A stretch of 64,000 nucleotides of DNA from Pseudomonas sp. JM0905a (GTDB taxonomy: Bacteria; Pseudomonadota; Gammaproteobacteria; Pseudomonadales; Pseudomonadaceae). The notes beneath the pieces were generated by a model, which saw only the letters and a list, made by a program, of their open reading frames with translations, ran no database searches and was not told where the DNA came from. This document shows positions 1-8,379 of this stretch, one piece after another (within the stretch, counting starts at the first letter, position 1; every line of letters starts with the position of its first letter). Made by a program: the position numbers and the translations under genes. The stretch spans positions 186,001 through 250,000 of the forward strand of contig NZ_JACXBU010000005.1 in assembly GCF_014700075.1 (NCBI RefSeq), given 5' to 3'.

Positions 1-65
1 GTCCCGAGAGGGTTTGCCAGAGCGCAGATATTCGGCCTGCCTGGCGAATGAATTCGCCCCTACAG
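1..65. repeat. Partial copy of the GGGGCGAATTCATTCGCC palindromic repeat (family A)
   Basis: The right half of a repeat found elsewhere in the window ends here with GGCGAATGAATTCGCCCC followed by TACA (about 43-64). A degenerate GC-rich stem precedes it (about 21-41). The sequence from here to the gene start at 223 holds no other feature I can support. Confidence 0.7.
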
Positions 66-222
66 GTGTCTTGCCGAGCCCCAAAATTCGTTTCCTCTGG
101 TAGCTTTGCACCCATCGCCGTCCGTCGGGATCGCCCAAGCGGGAACCCGGCGGCTATTCGTGTGACCAATGGAGTCCGGCCGAAGTCTTCCGGCCGTCAG
201 CGACATGCCAAAGGAAGCCCGC

Positions 223-804
223 ATGCACAAATCGTTACACCCCCTCATTGCCCTGCTCGGCGCCCTGGTCCTGCCGGTGCAGGCCAGCTGGTACCTGGAC
301 AACGAGTCGTCGCGCATCTCCTTCATCTCCACTAAGGCCGGCAGCATTTCCGAGGTGCACCGCTTCCTCACCCTGCACGGCAAGATCGGCAAGGAGGGCA
401 AGGCGCACTTGCGCGTCGAACTGGAGTCGGTGAGCACCGGGGTCCCGCTGCGTGACCAGCGACTGCGTGACCAGTTCTTCGAAATCGCCAAGTACCCCGA
501 GGCCGAGATCACCGCCCAGCTCGACCTGCGTCCCATCACCGACCTGGCCCCCGGCGCCCAGCTGGAGCTGGGCCTGCCGCTGACGGTTAAGCTGCACGAT
601 AAGTCTCAGCAATACCGCGCCGAACTCCTGGCCACGCGCCTGGATGACCATCGCTTCCAGGTAGTGACCCTGGCCCCGCTGGTGCTGCAGGTGGAGGACT
701 TCGGCCTGACCACAGCACTGGACGGCCTGCGCAAGGTGGCCGGTCTGCCTGGCATCAGTCTGTCGGTGCCGGTGGGCGCCGTGCTGATCTTCACGGAGCG
801 CTGA
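223..804 (+). CDS. YceI-like exported protein
   Basis: This 193-residue protein opens with a signal peptide (residues 1-21, a hydrophobic LIALLGALVLP core and a VQA-S cleavage site). It resembles the YceI family of periplasmic lipocalin-like beta-barrels that bind isoprenoid-type amphiphiles: the order is WYLDNESS, then an ISFISTK strand, a central RDQRLRDQFFEIAKYPEAE segment, and a C-terminal GLTTALDGLRKVAGLP segment. I chose the start at 223 because AAGGAA lies about 8 bases upstream and the signal peptide then begins directly. An in-frame ATG at 169 would add 18 implausible residues. Its stop overlaps the start of the cardiolipin synthase gene (TGATG), so the two are probably translated together. 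The ligand is unknown. Confidence 0.8.
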   Translation: MHKSLHPLIALLGALVLPVQASWYLDNESSRISFISTKAGSISEVHRFLTLHGKIGKEGKAHLRVELESVSTGVPLRDQRLRDQFFEIAKYPEAEITAQLDLRPITDLAPGAQLELGLPLTVKLHDKSQQYRAELLATRLDDHRFQVVTLAPLVLQVEDFGLTTALDGLRKVAGLPGISLSVPVGAVLIFTER

Positions 805-1958
805 TGGGGCAGATCTTCCCCTGGAAGTCCGGCAACCGCTTCGAGCTGTTGATCGACGGCCCGCAGTTCTTTCCGACCATGCTCACGGCCATTGCCCGGG
901 CCGAGCATCAGGTTGCGCTGGAGCTTTACCTGGTGGAAGACGGCCACTGCAGCCAGGCCCTGGTGGACGCGCTCTGCGTGGCCGCCGTGCGCGGCGTGCG
1001 GGTGCGCTGCCTGTTCGATGATTTCGGTTGCCTGAAGCTGGGTGCGGCGCTGCGTGAGCGCCTGTGCGAGGCCGGGGTGATGCTGCAGTTCTACAACCCA
1101 CTGCGCTGGCGGCACGGCTTCAGCAACCTGTACCGCGACCACCGCAAGATCCTGGTGGTGGATGATCGCCAGGCGTTCATTGGCGGCACCGGTGCCACCG
1201 ACGAGTTCTGGGACCCGAGCCAGGAGACCAGCCGCTGGCACGAAGTGATGGTGGCCATCGAGGGGCCGCTGGTGGCGCACTGGCAACTCATCTTCGACTA
1301 CCAGTGGCTGGCCAACCTCGGCCGCCGCCCCTGGAAACCGGGTGAGGCGCCGGGGCTGGCCCACCTGCCGCCCTATCCGGCGGTGGGGGAGGGGCTCGGC
1401 AGGCTGGCCTACGCCGATGCGAGCCAGCACCGCGACATCGTCCAGTCGCTGGTGCGCAGCATTCGCACGGCGCGCAATCGCGTGTGGCTGGCGACGCCCT
1501 ATTTCCTGCCGAGCTGGAAGGTGCGCCGCGCCTTGATCAAGGCCGCGCGGCGAGGCGTCGAGGTGCGCCTGCTGCTCACCAGCCGGCACACCGACCACCC
1601 GCCGGTGCGCTTCGCCGGCCAGCGTTACTACCCGCGCCTGCTACGCGCCGGTGTGCGGATATTCGAGTACCAGCAGCGCTTCCTGCACCTGAAGATGGTG
1701 CTGGCCGATGACTGGGTCAGCGTGGGCTCCTGCAACTTCGACCACTGGAACCTGCGCTTCAATCTGGAAGCCAACCTGGAAGCGCTGGACCCGAACTTCA
1801 CCCTGGCGGTGGACGCGTGCATGCGCCAGGACTTCTCCGACAGCCGCGAGATCACCATGGACGACTGGCACGCGCGCCCGCTGGTGAAACGCCTGCGCCA
1901 GCGCCTCTGGGGCTGGCTGGACCGGCTGGTGGTGAACCTTCTCGATCGTCGCCGTTAG
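804..1958 (+). CDS. Phospholipase D superfamily cardiolipin synthase (ClsB-like)
   Basis: This 384-residue protein carries two HxKxxxxD motifs: HRKILVVDD at about residue 113, followed by a GG-x-G-x-x-D/E stretch, and HLKMVLADD at about residue 295, followed by GSCNFDHWN. This two-HKD layout, without N-terminal membrane helices, is typical of ClsB/ClsC cardiolipin synthases of the inner-membrane face rather than ClsA. The expected reaction is phosphatidyl transfer to make cardiolipin. The start overlaps the stop of the YceI-like gene by one base, giving translational coupling. Which phospholipid acceptor it uses cannot be told from sequence; a general phosphodiesterase remains possible. Confidence 0.85.
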   Translation: MGQIFPWKSGNRFELLIDGPQFFPTMLTAIARAEHQVALELYLVEDGHCSQALVDALCVAAVRGVRVRCLFDDFGCLKLGAALRERLCEAGVMLQFYNPLRWRHGFSNLYRDHRKILVVDDRQAFIGGTGATDEFWDPSQETSRWHEVMVAIEGPLVAHWQLIFDYQWLANLGRRPWKPGEAPGLAHLPPYPAVGEGLGRLAYADASQHRDIVQSLVRSIRTARNRVWLATPYFLPSWKVRRALIKAARRGVEVRLLLTSRHTDHPPVRFAGQRYYPRLLRAGVRIFEYQQRFLHLKMVLADDWVSVGSCNFDHWNLRFNLEANLEALDPNFTLAVDACMRQDFSDSREITMDDWHARPLVKRLRQRLWGWLDRLVVNLLDRRR

Positions 1959-2049
1959 CGGTATACAGCCAGTCGCCGCACTTTCGTCGGGTGCCTGCGG
2001 ATCAACGTGGGGCTAGGCTTGCTTCACAACAACGAGATGGAGTGGCTGC

Positions 2050-2661
2050 ATGGGCCGCCGATACCTGCCGATCCTGCTGCTGTGCGCCGTGCTGGGCGGC
2101 TGTTCCACACCGGGCGCCTTCTTCGGCGCGACCAAAGGGCCTGAATTCCAGCCTTCCGCGCCGAGTGACGGCGATCACGCACTCGTCTACCTCTATCGCC
2201 CGCAAAGCGAATGGGCGGACCAGGAACTGGAAGCTCCTGGCATCTTCCTCAACAACGAACTGATCGGCAGTCTGCCGAGCAATGGCCACCTGGCCCTGGA
2301 GTTCGACGCGGCCAGCTACAAGCTGGAAATGCGCCGGCCGCTGTTCGGCAGCTACTGGACCCTGTTCGCCGATGGCCCGCTGGATTTCACCCTCATCAGC
2401 TCCTTCGCCCTGGAAGCCTCCGCCGGACGTACCTATTACCTGCGCTACGACGAACTGGACCCGCCGCCGAAGAACAGCGAGCAGCCCGGTGCCGGCAATG
2501 GCCCACTGCAGCTGGTGGAGGAGTCCCTGGGCAGCCAGGAAATTGCCGCTACACGCCAGGTCCAGCCGAGCCAGCGCGTAGCGGCCAACGGTGAAGTGGT
2601 GCGGCCCCAGGTTGGGTTCTGGCGCGGAGTGGGGCGGGCGCTGGACAAGATCGGCATCTGA
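2050..2661 (+). CDS. DUF2846-type lipoprotein
   Basis: This is a 203-residue lipoprotein. The signal sequence ends in the lipobox LGGC, with the acylated cysteine near residue 18. The body (about residues 38-140) has the DUF2846 pattern: ALVYLYRP, a small strand pair around IFLNNELIGSLP, and a C-terminal RTYYLRYDE. Members are outer- or inner-membrane lipoproteins of unknown function. A GGAG ribosome site lies about 8 bases upstream of the ATG. The residue after the cysteine is Ser, which gives no inner-membrane retention signal under the simple Asp+2 rule. The gene appears monocistronic. Confidence 0.75.
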   Translation: MGRRYLPILLLCAVLGGCSTPGAFFGATKGPEFQPSAPSDGDHALVYLYRPQSEWADQELEAPGIFLNNELIGSLPSNGHLALEFDAASYKLEMRRPLFGSYWTLFADGPLDFTLISSFALEASAGRTYYLRYDELDPPPKNSEQPGAGNGPLQLVEESLGSQEIAATRQVQPSQRVAANGEVVRPQVGFWRGVGRALDKIGI

Positions 2662-2768
2662 CCCCGCCATCCATCCTGTAGTAGGGGCCTATTACCTGGC
2701 GTCGAAGGGCGCCGGGGATAATTGGCTAACCTTGAAGCCCCAGGGCTTCCAATCCAGGAGGATGAGCA

Positions 2769-3350
2769 ATGGCTGCGAAGAAGATTCTGATGCTGGTCGG
2801 CGACTACGCCGAAGACTACGAAACCATGGTGCCTTTCCAGGCCCTGCTCATGGTCGGTCACACGGTACACGCCGTGTGTCCGGACAAGGTCGCCGGACAG
2901 ACCGTGCGCACCGCGATCCACGATTTCGAAGGCGACCAGACCTACAGCGAGAAGCCGGGGCACAACTTCGCCCTCAACTTCGATTTCGCCAAGGTCCGGG
3001 CGGAGGACTACGACGCCCTGCTGATCCCCGGCGGCCGCGCCCCCGAATACCTGCGCCTCAACGCCAGGGTGCTGGAGCTGGTGAAAGCCTTCGACCAGGC
3101 CGGCAAACCCATCGCCGCTGTCTGCCATGGCGCCCAGTTGCTGGCCGCCGCCGGTGTGCTGGAAGGCCGTGAGTGCAGCGCGTACCCGGCCTGTGGCCCG
3201 GAAGTGAAACTTGCCGGTGGTCAGTATGTGGATATCCCGGTGGACGCTGCCCATACGCAGGGCAATCTGGTGACCGCTCCGGCCTGGCCCGCGCATCCCG
3301 CCTGGCTGGCAGGTTTCCTCAAGCTGCTCGGGACGAAGATCGAGTTGTGA
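2769..3350 (+). CDS. DJ-1/PfpI family protein
   Basis: This 193-residue cytoplasmic protein of the DJ-1/PfpI (class I glutamine amidotransferase-like) superfamily has the nucleophile-elbow cysteine at residue 119 in [19 protein letters not shown] conserved acidic stretch lies near the N-terminus (VGDYAEDYE, with EDYE corresponding to the usual E-region). [15 protein letters not shown] is the family's GGR-x-PE signature. Relatives act as proteases, glyoxalases or deglycases, and sequence does not decide which. A strong AGGAGG site lies 8 bases before the ATG. It is followed by a family B hairpin repeat rather than by a classical terminator. Confidence 0.85.
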   Translation: MAAKKILMLVGDYAEDYETMVPFQALLMVGHTVHAVCPDKVAGQTVRTAIHDFEGDQTYSEKPGHNFALNFDFAKVRAEDYDALLIPGGRAPEYLRLNARVLELVKAFDQAGKPIAAVCHGAQLLAAAGVLEGRECSAYPACGPEVKLAGGQYVDIPVDAAHTQGNLVTAPAWPAHPAWLAGFLKLLGTKIEL

Positions 3351-3353
3351 TCG

Positions 3354-3427
3354 CAGGTTGTGGCTGAGCTGTGCAAGGCCCAACAATCGAGTGTGTTGGG
3401 CTTCGCTGCGCTCTGCGCCAACCTACC
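3354..3427. repeat. Family B hairpin repeat (GGTTGTGGCTGAGC ... CCAACCTAC)
   Basis: This is an imperfect inverted repeat directly after the PfpI gene: GCCCAAC near the left third pairs with GTTGGGC, and AGGTTG at the left end pairs with CAACCT at the right end. A second nearly full copy is at 33460-33534, and the right-end portion recurs in opposite orientation at about 38674-38703. It may act as a transcript-end hairpin. Confidence 0.75.
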
Positions 3428-3469
3428 CGGCCCAATTGATCCCGCATCGCCAACAACAGGAGGCGCGCC

Positions 3470-3772
3470 ATGTGCGAGCTGTACGTCAAGGCCGACCCCA
3501 TTCTCTACGAGTCCCGCTCGCGCTCGCTGCGCATCCGTGGCGTCGTCACCACGCTGCGCCTGGAGAACCAGTTCTGGGACATCCTGCGGGAGATCGCCGA
3601 GGTGGATGGCATGACCACCAACCAGCTCATCACCAAGCTTTACGACGAGGTGATGGAGTACCGCGGCGAGGTCGTCAACTTCGCGTCCTTCCTGCGGGTG
3701 AGCTGCACCCGTTACCTGGCCCAGCGCCGCTCCACGGTGGTCGAGTTGCCGAAGGCGCGAGTGCAGGGTTGA
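3470..3772 (+). CDS. Ribbon-helix-helix domain protein
   Basis: This 100-residue protein carries a ribbon-helix-helix fold of the RHH_4 type. The beta strand is around RIRGVVTTLRLENQFW (about residues 21-37), followed by the two helices DILREIAEVDGMT and TNQLITKLYDEVMEYRG. The C-terminal part (NFASFLRVSCTRYLAQRR) is typical of small Pseudomonas proteins of this group. RHH proteins usually bind DNA as dimers through the strand. No toxin gene lies next to it, so a toxin-antitoxin role is not supported. An AGGAGG site precedes the ATG. Targets are unknown. Confidence 0.75.
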   Translation: MCELYVKADPILYESRSRSLRIRGVVTTLRLENQFWDILREIAEVDGMTTNQLITKLYDEVMEYRGEVVNFASFLRVSCTRYLAQRRSTVVELPKARVQG

Positions 3773-3776
3773 GGCC

Positions 3777-4175
3777 TCAAACCACCTGTTCGACCCAGTC
3801 GTTGAGGTTGTAATAGTTGGTCACGCGGGCAATCTTGCCGCAGTGGATGTGGAAGAAGGCGCCGGCTGGCAGCACGTAGGTCTGCCCCTTGGCCGGCGGC
3901 AGGCCTTCATCGTCGGCCAGGTACTGGCCGTGCACCACGAACTCGGCGGCGGCGCGGCTGCCGTCGGCGCTCTGCATGACCACGATGTCCGAGAGGCGCT
4001 CCTTGTAGCAGCGGTTCATCTTGTCCATGAAGGCGGCGAAAGCGGCCTTGCCCTGCTGGCGTTCACCCTGGTTGATGTCATGAACCACGTCCTCGCTGAG
4101 CAGGGCGAGGAAGGCCGGCATGTCGCCGGCGTTGAAGGCGTCGTAATAGGCTTGCACCAGTTCGATAGCGGTCAT
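3777..4175 (-). CDS. SnoaL-like / ketosteroid isomerase-related protein
   Basis: This 132-residue protein has the NTF2-like cone fold. The N-terminal helix is TAIELVQAYYDAFNAGDMPAFLALLSEDVVHDIN, and it is followed by the strand-rich half ending in GKIARVTNYYNLNDWVEQV. It matches the ketosteroid isomerase-related subgroup (as in TIGR02096), where the substrate is unknown. It has no signal peptide and is cytoplasmic. It converges with the ribbon-helix-helix gene, leaving only 4 bases between the stops. Confidence 0.75.
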   Translation of the reverse strand: MTAIELVQAYYDAFNAGDMPAFLALLSEDVVHDINQGERQQGKAAFAAFMDKMNRCYKERLSDIVVMQSADGSRAAAEFVVHGQYLADDEGLPPAKGQTYVLPAGAFFHIHCGKIARVTNYYNLNDWVEQVV

Positions 4176-4288
4176 GGCTGGGTTCCTGTCGCAATGGGGT
4201 CAGTCGGTTGGTGACCGGCATGATAGGTTCTTGACCCAGGCCCGGCTTAGCCAGGGGCGTCATCCACATCGCCAGAACGACCGCTCCC

Positions 4289-4879
4289 ATGCAGATCCGA
4301 CTTCTCCACGGCGGCGCCATCGCGCCCCATATCGATGACCTCGCGCGCCTGCGCCTCACGGTGTTCCGCGAGTTTCCCTACCTGTATGACGGCACGCTGG
4401 AGTACGAAGCGCGCTACCTCGCGACCTACGCCGAGTCGAAGGAAAGCCTGTTCGTGCTGGCGCTGGACGGCGAGCGGGTAGTGGGAGCCTCTACCGGCCT
4501 GCCGATGACGGACGAAACCGACGAATTCCAGCGGCCTTTCCGCGAACAGGGCTGGGCGCCGGAGCGCATCTTTTATTTTGGCGAGTCGGTGTTGCTGCCC
4601 GAGTACCGGGGCAGTGGCCTGGGCGTGCGCTTCTTTGCCGAGCGCGAGGACTATGCGCGGCGCCTGGCGCGCTTCGACCACTGCGCGTTCTGCGCGGTGG
4701 AGCGTCCGGCCGATCATCCGCGCCGCCCGCCCGGCTACCAGCCCCTGAACGAATTCTGGGCGCGGCGTGGTTATCGCCACCACCCGGAGCTGCGCACCGA
4801 ATACCACTGGCGTGACCTGGATGAAGACACCGAGTCGGCCAAGCCCATGTCCTTCTGGCTCAAGGAACTCACCCGATGA
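4289..4879 (+). CDS. GNAT family N-acetyltransferase
   Basis: This 196-residue protein shows the GNAT core: an N-terminal strand-helix ([13 protein letters not shown]), the motif-A region around [20 protein letters not shown] (RGSGLG is the acetyl-CoA pyrophosphate loop), and a long helix after it. The acceptor is unknown. Its stop overlaps the start of the nitrilase-family gene (ATGA), so the two form a translationally coupled pair and may act on related amides or amines. The ribosome-binding site is weak. Confidence 0.8.
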   Translation: MQIRLLHGGAIAPHIDDLARLRLTVFREFPYLYDGTLEYEARYLATYAESKESLFVLALDGERVVGASTGLPMTDETDEFQRPFREQGWAPERIFYFGESVLLPEYRGSGLGVRFFAEREDYARRLARFDHCAFCAVERPADHPRRPPGYQPLNEFWARRGYRHHPELRTEYHWRDLDEDTESAKPMSFWLKELTR

Positions 4880-5760
4880 TCAGGATCGCCGCCTGCCAGT
4901 ACGCCATCGAGCTACATGAACGCTGGGACACCTACGCCGCCCACCTGGAGGGCCTTTGTGCCGAAGCCGCCGCGAGGGGCGCGAAACTGCTGGTGCTGCC
5001 GGAATACGCCGGCCTGGTGCTGGCCGGTCAGCTGCCGCCCGCCGAGCGCGGTGACCTCCAGGCGTCCATCGCCGGCATCCAGCCCCTGCTTCAGGATTGG
5101 CGGGCGCTGTGCGCCGGTATCGCGGCGAAGCTCGGCGTCTACCTGCAACCCGGCAGCCTTCCCGTGCGCGATGCCGATGGGCGATTTCGCAACCGCGCCT
5201 GGCTGTTCGGTCCGGGCGGCGAACTGGGTTATCAGGACAAGCTGATCATGACCCGCTTTGAGCGGGAGCAATGGGGCATCGAGGCAGGGAAGGGGCTCAA
5301 GGTGTTCGACACGGCTCTCGGCCGCCTGGGCATCCTGATCTGCTACGACAACGAATTCCCCATGCTCGCCCGCACCCTGGCAGAAGGCGGCGCCGACCTG
5401 ATCCTCGCTCCCAGTTGCACCGACACCGAGGCCGGCTACAACCGAGTGCGCATCGGCGCCCAGGCTCGCGCGCTGGAAAACCAGATCGCTGTGCTGCAGT
5501 CGCCTACCGTGGGGCTCGCCCCCTGGTCACCGGCGCTGGACGAGAACATCGGCCGCGCCGGCCTCTACGTGCCGCCGGACTTCGGCATGCCGAGCAACGG
5601 TGTGATCGCCGAAAGCCCCGAACTCTGCCCCTCGACCAGCCAGTGGCTGATCTGCGACCTCGACCTGGACGAAGTGCGCCGGGTACGCGCGAAAGGGCAG
5701 GTTTTCACCCGGCGCGATTGGCCGGAGCAGTTCCTGCCGGAGCGTCTAGGGCTTCTGTGA
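4876..5760 (+). CDS. Carbon-nitrogen hydrolase (nitrilase superfamily)
   Basis: This 294-residue hydrolase shows the superfamily catalytic triad E43 (VLPEYAGL), K122 (YQDKLIMTRFE) and C156 (ILICYDNEFP). Members cleave nitriles, amides or N-carbamoyl compounds. The CYDNEFP elbow rather than CWEN suggests an amidase-type branch, not a true nitrilase. It is coupled by a 4-base overlap to the upstream acetyltransferase gene. The substrate cannot be assigned. Confidence 0.85.
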   Translation: MIRIAACQYAIELHERWDTYAAHLEGLCAEAAARGAKLLVLPEYAGLVLAGQLPPAERGDLQASIAGIQPLLQDWRALCAGIAAKLGVYLQPGSLPVRDADGRFRNRAWLFGPGGELGYQDKLIMTRFEREQWGIEAGKGLKVFDTALGRLGILICYDNEFPMLARTLAEGGADLILAPSCTDTEAGYNRVRIGAQARALENQIAVLQSPTVGLAPWSPALDENIGRAGLYVPPDFGMPSNGVIAESPELCPSTSQWLICDLDLDEVRRVRAKGQVFTRRDWPEQFLPERLGLL

Positions 5761-5853
5761 TCGGACCGGAATTTTTGTGTTGATAGCGTTTCGGTGGTGA
5801 AGGCAACTGGCTAGCATTGGGGCCCATCCATGCATGTCGGTAAGGAGGCCTTC

Positions 5854-6552
5854 ATGAAGCGTGTGTTGTTGTCGCTGTTGCTGTTATCGCTGGCTGGCTG
5901 CAAGTCTTTGAGTGGGCTGACTCTCGAAGATGATTACAAAGGCCCGGATGCCGGGTATGCGGTGATTGGTTTTGGGGCGTCGGCCGGAACCCAGTACGGC
6001 AGCGTGTCGCTGTACTACGGGCGCTCCATGTTCAATGGCGGCAACCTTGAAGAGTACAGCCGGTTCAGCTACCCACCGCTCTTGCAGCCCTTCGCCAAAC
6101 CCGACTACCAGAGCGAAAAGGACGAAGGGATGGTGCTGGTGGCAAAACTGGCTCCTGGCGAATATGAGTTCGTCAATTTTTCCGCCATCATTTCCCGCGG
6201 GAGCATTCTTCCACCCTTGATCTATTCCGCAAGCTCGCCTTTCTCTATCCCATTCACTGTGCGACCCGGTGTTACGACCTACCTGGGCAACTACCAGACG
6301 GTCGCTTCGGAAGGGCAGGGGCCTACCGGGGGTATGCGGGAAGGGCCGCCTATCTTCCTGCTGCAGGACCAGGCGGAGCGTGACCTCGCGCTGGCGCGCA
6401 AGCGTGAGCCCAACCTGTTCAAGTCGGTAGACAATGCGACTCCCAAGGCTGCCTGGATCAATCGCGAGTTCTTCGTCGAAGAGATTCCGCCAGAGGTCCT
6501 TAGCAAGCAACGTGGCCGCATGAGCCTGCAGGAAATACTCTGGGGTGGTTGA
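5854..6552 (+). CDS. Putative lipoprotein of unknown function
   Basis: This 232-residue protein has a short basic N-terminus (MKRV), a leucine-rich core and the lipobox LAGC (cysteine near residue 16). I place the start at 5854, where TAAGGAGG sits 6 bases upstream. The upstream in-frame ATG at 5830 would put charged residues ahead of the signal. No domain is recognised. The body is rich in aromatic strands (GSVSLYYGRSMFNGGN, PGVTTYLGNYQT), reminiscent of the small beta-rich lipoproteins that sense or carry a C-terminal segment of unknown role. It converges with the fumarase gene and shares its terminator. Confidence 0.7.
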   Translation: MKRVLLSLLLLSLAGCKSLSGLTLEDDYKGPDAGYAVIGFGASAGTQYGSVSLYYGRSMFNGGNLEEYSRFSYPPLLQPFAKPDYQSEKDEGMVLVAKLAPGEYEFVNFSAIISRGSILPPLIYSASSPFSIPFTVRPGVTTYLGNYQTVASEGQGPTGGMREGPPIFLLQDQAERDLALARKREPNLFKSVDNATPKAAWINREFFVEEIPPEVLSKQRGRMSLQEILWGG

Positions 6553-6592
6553 GCGCAGGGAAGGATGCGTTTCGTAAATCGGGGCGCAGAAC

Positions 6593-6624
6593 AAAAAAGC
6601 CCGGCACATGGCCGGGCTTTTTCG
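6593..6624. terminator. Bidirectional rho-independent terminator
   Basis: The stem AGCCCGGC / GCCGGGCT with an ACATG loop is flanked by an A-run on the left and a T-run on the right, so it can end both the lipoprotein transcript (+) and the fumarase transcript (-). Confidence 0.9.
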
Positions 6625-6642
6625 TTCAGCGAAGGTGAAGGT

Positions 6643-8166
6643 TTACTTCACTTCCACCGCCAGGTTTTCGGCGATCTTCTGTTGCCAGATCGCCGGGCCG
6701 GTGATGTGTACCGACTCGCCGTTGGTGTCGACGGCGACGGTGACCGGCATGTCCTTCACGTCGAACTCGTAGATGGCTTCCATACCGAGTTCGGCGAAGG
6801 CCAGGACTTTGGACTTCTTGATCGCCTGGGCCACCAGGTAGGCGGCGCCGCCGACGGCCATCAGGTACACGGCCTTGTTGTCCTTGATCGCTTCGATGGC
6901 GATCGGGCCACGCTCGGACTTGCCGATCATGCCCAGCAGGCCGGTGCTTTCCAGGATCTGGCGGGTGAACTTGTCCATGCGGGTCGCGGTGGTCGGGCCA
7001 GCCGGGCCAACCACTTCGTCACGCACCGGATCGACCGGGCCGACGTAGTAGATGAAGCGGCCTTTCAGGTCCACCGGCAGTTCTTCGCCCTTGTTCAGCA
7101 TGTCGACCATGCGCTTGTGCGCGGCGTCGCGGCCGGTGAGCATCTTGCCGTTGAGCAGCAGGGTCTCGCCCGGCTTCCAGCTCTGCACTTCTTCCGGGGT
7201 GATCTTGTCCAGGTCGACGCGGCGCGCAGACGGGCCGGCTTCCCAGACGATTTCCGGGTAGGCATCCAGCGACGGCGCTTCCAGCTCGGCCGGGCCGGAG
7301 CCGTCGAGCACGAAGTGGGCGTGACGGGTGGCGGCGCAGTTGGGGATCATGCAGACCGGCAGCGAGGCGGCGTGGGTCGGGTAGTCCATGATCTTCACGT
7401 CGAGCACGGTGGTCAGCCCCCCCAGGCCCTGGGCGCCGATGCCCAGCTGGTTGACCTTCTCGAACAGTTCGAGGCGAATTTCCTCGATCTTGTTCTGCGG
7501 ACCGCGGGCCTTCAGTTCGTGGATGTCGATCGGGTCCATCAGGACTTCCTTCGCCATCACCGCGGCCTTCTCGGCGGTACCGCCGATGCCGATGCCGAGC
7601 ATGCCCGGCGGGCACCAGCCGGCACCCATGGTCGGGACGGTCTTCAGTACCCAGTCGACGATGGAGTCGGACGGGTTGAGCATGGCCATCTTCGACTTGT
7701 TCTCGGAGCCGCCGCCCTTGGCCGCCACGTCCACTTCCACGGTGTTGCCGGGAACGATGGAGTAGTGGATGACCGCCGGGGTGTTGTCCTTGGTGTTCTT
7801 ACGGGCGCCCGCCGGGTCGGCCAGGATGGAGGCGCGCAGGACGTTTTCCGGCAGGTTGTAGGCGCGGCGCACACCCTCGTTGATCATGTCGTCCACGCTC
7901 ATGGTGGCGCCATCCCAGCGCACGTCCATGCCGACGCGGACGAACACGGTGACGATACCGGTGTCCTGGCAGATCGGGCGGTGGCCGGTGGCGCACATGC
8001 GGGAGTTGATCAGGATCTGCGCCATGGAATCGCGCGCGGCGGGCGACTCTTCGCGCAGGTAGGCCTCGTGCATGGCCTGGATGAAATCCACGGGGTGGTA
8101 GTAGGAGATGAATTGCAGGGCGTCGGCGACACTCTGGATCAGATCATCTTGCTTGATCACGGTCAT
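6643..8166 (-). CDS. fumA: Class I (iron-sulfur) fumarate hydratase
   Basis: This is a 507-residue class I fumarase, which interconverts fumarate and malate in the TCA cycle using a [4Fe-4S] cluster. The N-terminal alpha domain includes MCATGHRPICQDTG, whose cysteines are candidate cluster ligands, and GAGWCPPGMLGIGIGGT. The C-terminal beta domain holds GKMLTGRDAAHKRM and VGPAGPTTATRMD. The frame stays open far upstream, but the ATG at 8166 has an AGGAG site about 9 bases before it and matches the family start (MTVIKQDDLIQSVADAL). It is divergent from the sadC-like gene, and the pair is conserved in P. aeruginosa (PA4333/PA4332, from memory). Confidence 0.95.
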   Translation of the reverse strand: MTVIKQDDLIQSVADALQFISYYHPVDFIQAMHEAYLREESPAARDSMAQILINSRMCATGHRPICQDTGIVTVFVRVGMDVRWDGATMSVDDMINEGVRRAYNLPENVLRASILADPAGARKNTKDNTPAVIHYSIVPGNTVEVDVAAKGGGSENKSKMAMLNPSDSIVDWVLKTVPTMGAGWCPPGMLGIGIGGTAEKAAVMAKEVLMDPIDIHELKARGPQNKIEEIRLELFEKVNQLGIGAQGLGGLTTVLDVKIMDYPTHAASLPVCMIPNCAATRHAHFVLDGSGPAELEAPSLDAYPEIVWEAGPSARRVDLDKITPEEVQSWKPGETLLLNGKMLTGRDAAHKRMVDMLNKGEELPVDLKGRFIYYVGPVDPVRDEVVGPAGPTTATRMDKFTRQILESTGLLGMIGKSERGPIAIEAIKDNKAVYLMAVGGAAYLVAQAIKKSKVLAFAELGMEAIYEFDVKDMPVTVAVDTNGESVHITGPAIWQQKIAENLAVEVK

Positions 8167-8379
8167 GTGGGCGCTCCTCTTGGAGGGAACATCAGGGAAG
8201 CGCCGGACCACGACCCGGCGCGCGAGGCTAAAAAAGGCGCGGCAGTATAGCGCGTGGGGCCCGTCGGGCACAGTCGCCGGTAGTCGACCTTGGTCGGTTG
8301 TCGGACGTTTCCTACGTACTAGGCAATCTGTGATCACAAGCGTACATTGAAGGCATGGTGCCATTACGGGAAGGAGCCC

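Noticed and set aside
3470-4175. Ribbon-helix-helix gene and its neighbour as a toxin-antitoxin pair
   Set aside because: The neighbour is a convergent SnoaL-like protein with no toxin features.
6565-8250. Long open frame on the strand opposite the fumarase gene
   Set aside because: It is an antisense shadow of a high-GC gene; its protein is His/Gly/Val-rich with no domain, while the fumarase frame is clearly real.
8329-8338. TGTGATCACA palindrome in the fumarase-sadC gap, resembling a CRP/Vfr site
   Set aside because: The two half-sites are fused without the 6-base spacer that CRP/Vfr needs.
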